Shown: positions 62,701 through 64,000 of the stretch, piece by piece
How the letters are laid out: each line of letters begins with the position of its first letter
How positions within the stretch are numbered: the first letter of the stretch is position 1
DNA from: Paenibacillus nuruki
GTDB taxonomy: Bacteria > Bacillota > Bacilli > Paenibacillales > Paenibacillaceae
NCBI RefSeq assembly: GCF_001721045.1
Contig: NZ_MDER01000086.1
Coordinates: 248,001 to 312,000, forward strand
Direction of reading: 5' to 3'
DNA: 64,000 nt
Notes under the pieces: generated by a model
Database searches by the model: none
Seen by the model: only the letters and a program-made list of their open reading frames with translations
What the model was told of the DNA's origin: nothing
Position numbers and translations under genes: made by a program

Positions 62701-63026
62701 ATAATGTAATTATGCGAAAAGAATGTACTTCTTAATCCTGTAAAATCGGCATTTACATAATGACTATTTCCCAGTACCATATCGCCTGTTTCCAGTCGTA
62801 CCAGTTGTAGGGCAGACGGGAATAATGCATCTTCTTTTTCACCTTTAGCTAACAATTCTGCTGGCGCATCGTATACACATAATGGATGAATATACTTTTT
62901 AATAAAAGAGTTATCCAACCCAGAAGATTTGGCGATCGTATCATAACCTTCAGTGGAGCGGAAAATACCACTTTTCTCGCGTGTATACATCTGTTGATCG
63001 ATCAGAGCATTCGAGAATAAAGTCAA
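59793..63026 (-). CDS. GTPase-associated (GAP1-N2-like) membrane-anchored protein
   Basis: A 1077-aa protein. The N-terminal 250 residues (LIDQQMYTREKSGIFRS, GYDTIAKSSGLD, VRLETGDMVLGNSHYVNADFTGLRSTFFSHNYIIP) match the GAP1 N-terminal type 2 family that accompanies double-GTPases. A helical middle follows, then a basic stretch and one membrane helix (MPLLALLAVVLLVAIGGLSLYG, near 805-830), and an outside tail of about 245 residues, mostly Ser/Thr/Asp, with two small ordered strands. It starts at TTG 63026, overlapping the GTPase stop (TTGA), after GGGGAGAGGG. It probably regulates or anchors the GTPase. Confidence 0.82.
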   Translation of the reverse strand: MTLFSNALIDQQMYTREKSGIFRSTEGYDTIAKSSGLDNSFIKKYIHPLCVYDAPAELLAKGEKEDALFPSALQLVRLETGDMVLGNSHYVNADFTGLRSTFFSHNYIIPAVRAEEWVHQYHTWLQADFQEQYNVDQGQDLPQLQDIPSTSAAFNRIALLEQLGIDGVAFRQLIGAVMSAIHKRRKVYISLNVPISELSIYAKQLTAVITEALPYAFRRRLGFTTYAKEPESRKGMQLMFVESGSIRAGDRNIERDYHFDWSTGRIHPAQPEKAGQVYTEWVWEHLAQPDQLRALQEFADSGQAGRDASTEELPDPAQYDEWTTLFRVEAGDEQLYSEHPASILQSLLKHLRPAGALDSAIRVNDLFLSRFDREFDEMRTGAVPDIAIAECFAEYYGIDEVHTGRKIVEYFIWATRNAVAAGQTAASQALYMMMEKHPALNEAFIHMAGSQPTLAVMLLNPLIERKFHQAQTVEEVIHLAVEWGTTYPQLLEMDDYCNRAGQSFMEALRHSADLMIATGTVFTLLDEVDTGSLNGQTIQPEAWIQSGLGDDMRASAERLLLNDLEWSSLTREKLLTADFLSLPLPSDEYPERAERRLNAKKLALQLLYIWFTEKELSAELMNLLHQLQPNEKDQVQQLGRLWLAEDIRKGQFGRLAAAFSYSAEPNDLDYSAMVEAVRQHASSPEQIYPFFHWSEGRVEFMRPDPHHSQPSTSDNRLTKDRAKTTDTNKKTSSRQSKYPQFVPAYETAILAYFRRHDPEAFRKGTLAAQAKADFANEGPALRSVYVKARDELATPLSKWFKRNRKRMPLLALLAVVLLVAIGGLSLYGLKVFGVITVDQTTPVVEPTPEVVEPPTETVQLPKVVVTLQTPNASTSITSTTSTDSNATGLAFHFADRATCEAFAPTKATLMMGNGQKVDYTQLNAKSICKAPTSSGSDTSSEPSTNDSTATSDDDTASTVDGNDSSTVTMVSTTTNNTNNDAKTSESTSGSDTTDPTDSTDTDATTETGTTDSSISSTTPTEEAEPVSQAQLSESNPYTVTIDLPAKTDSHNINKIKIDSTEYVITSIMDDSATTETP

Positions 63027-64000
63027 GCTTTCCCTCTCCCCTCGATATAATTCAGTTTGTACAATAGCCAGATAAATGGCTCATCCACACGAATAGGGCT
63101 AACTACACTTTGTAGCTTCTGATCAATCGGATTACTTCCTAATGCAGAGACTGCAAAATAAGCAGTATCTTTGAAATACACATCCATCGTTCCTTTAAAT
63201 GGACGATCAACACGTTCGATAAAGCGGCGGATTTCACCATCTATATTTTCAAATTCGTTCAAATCAAAATAATCACGATGAATAACATTATGGAATACGT
63301 TACTATTGGATTTGATATACTCGCCTTCATCTCCACGTAACGACTCTAGCATATCGCTTTTCGTGAGTACCACAGCTGTTGGGATATCGGTTTTGCTATC
63401 TTCTTGATGAGCAATAAAGTCGCTAAATAAGGTTAAGACCACATCACGAGGTTCATCATAACGGGACACCCATTCGCCTTTATCATCACCCAGCTTAATC
63501 CGAATACGGTCACGGATCGAGCGAATCTGTAGCGGATCAACCATAAATAAAATACCCGCAGAATTTTTAATATGCTGACCGTGTAAACCTAGATAATCTT
63601 GATCGACCATACCTTCACCAGCCACATCAAAAAACACCAGTGTTAAAGGTGGCTTAGATTCATCTTTGAATACGAATTGGAAAATAAAAGGTTCTTGCAT
63701 TCGTTCTTTTTGCGTGGAACCGAGTAGATCGCCACGTTCAAATAAAGGTTCTTCATAATTGATACGGAACTTGCGGCTAATCTCTGTCGTCAATGGCATA
63801 CAAGCGGCATCAAAGTTCTCTGCTGTTGTATTTTGCAAGGTATGGATCAGCGCTGTCATATAGACCGATTTTCCTACCTGCGAAGCTCCAACGATAGAAA
63901 TAATATTACTCGGTACTTTGCCTGAAGTAACAGGTAATTCATTATGACAATGAGGACACAGACGACGACGTGTAACTTCACCATAACGATCATTTAGCCC
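63023..64000 (-). CDS. Zinc-ribbon GTPase (double-GTPase family), N-terminus beyond window
   Basis: A GTPase gene open to the right edge. An ATG at 63859 is not the start: the frame continues upstream through a zinc-ribbon half CPHC (near 63940) and the P-loop GASQVGKS (about 63863-63886). Further: Walker B FFDVAGEGMVDQ, base-recognition VLTKSDML, and FAVSALGSNPIDQ as G5. At least 325 codons are present. It overlaps the GAP1-like gene by 4 bp. This GTPase/GAP1 pairing is characteristic of double-GTPase conflict or stress modules; a second zinc ribbon probably lies outside the window. Confidence 0.85.
   Translation of the reverse strand, partial: GLNDRYGEVTRRRLCPHCHNELPVTSGKVPSNIISIVGASQVGKSVYMTALIHTLQNTTAENFDAACMPLTTEISRKFRINYEEPLFERGDLLGSTQKERMQEPFIFQFVFKDESKPPLTLVFFDVAGEGMVDQDYLGLHGQHIKNSAGILFMVDPLQIRSIRDRIRIKLGDDKGEWVSRYDEPRDVVLTLFSDFIAHQEDSKTDIPTAVVLTKSDMLESLRGDEGEYIKSNSNVFHNVIHRDYFDLNEFENIDGEIRRFIERVDRPFKGTMDVYFKDTAYFAVSALGSNPIDQKLQSVVSPIRVDEPFIWLLYKLNYIEGRGKA

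Overview
The window looks like a chromosomal segment of a Paenibacillus-type, endospore-forming, low-GC Firmicute. This is an inference from gene content and signals: two Spo0E-like phosphatases, CsoR/CopZ/CopA copper control, a YfmP/YfmO-like pair, a TPP-riboswitch thiamine-precursor operon, a perfect cre site, Bacillus-type sigma-A promoters and strong AGGAGG ribosome sites, several of them in front of TTG starts. I see no rRNA, tRNA, insertion sequence, prophage or CRISPR array.

Layout. 1-1.3 kb: the start of a YfmO-like exporter, its MerR regulator with promoter and operator, and a probable type I toxin/antisense-RNA pair. 1.4-4.1 kb: a short tandem repeat, then gnd and zwf (oxidative pentose phosphate pathway). 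4.5-11 kb: MarR, TetR with a divergent aldehyde dehydrogenase, a CoA-transferase with apparently permuted domain order, and a GH13 alpha-glycosidase. 11.7-17.1 kb: mannitol operon mtlR-mtlA-mtlD with a cre site. 17.2-22 kb: EAL phosphodiesterase, LysM-anchored nucleotidase, Spo0E-like protein, PNPOx-like protein. 22.2-26.2 kb: TPP riboswitch and a five-gene pyrimidine/thiamine-precursor uptake operon ending in a TatD-like hydrolase. 26.3-31.3 kb: hybrid histidine kinase, DHA2 exporter with a 49-aa membrane protein, nitroreductase. 31.4-34.7 kb: copper regulon with two CsoR boxes. 34.9-37.8 kb: response regulator/Hpt pair, thymidine kinase, GT-C glycosyltransferase. 38.1-40.6 kb: a four-gene ATP-grasp (glutathionylspermidine-synthase-like) operon with a tiny lipoprotein and a DUF350 protein. 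40.7-49.1 kb: secreted protein, two paralogous membrane diguanylate cyclases, GntR and CynX-type transporter, aldo/keto reductase, Spo0E-like protein, RibA.

49.2-64 kb is the most unusual part, all on the minus strand. A zinc-ribbon GTPase (running off the right edge) overlaps a large membrane-anchored protein that resembles GTPase-associated GAP1-type proteins. After a separately transcribed class A flavoprotein monooxygenase comes a tight operon encoding a 1212-aa TerB-domain protein, a DUF2791/BrxD-like ATPase and an Lhr-like DEVH helicase, followed by a second flavoprotein monooxygenase. The helicase and ATPase resemble BrxHI/BrxD, but no BREX methylase, PglZ or BrxC is present. The combination suggests an NTP-dependent stress or anti-invader system with a membrane-tethered GTPase arm and a DNA-processing arm.
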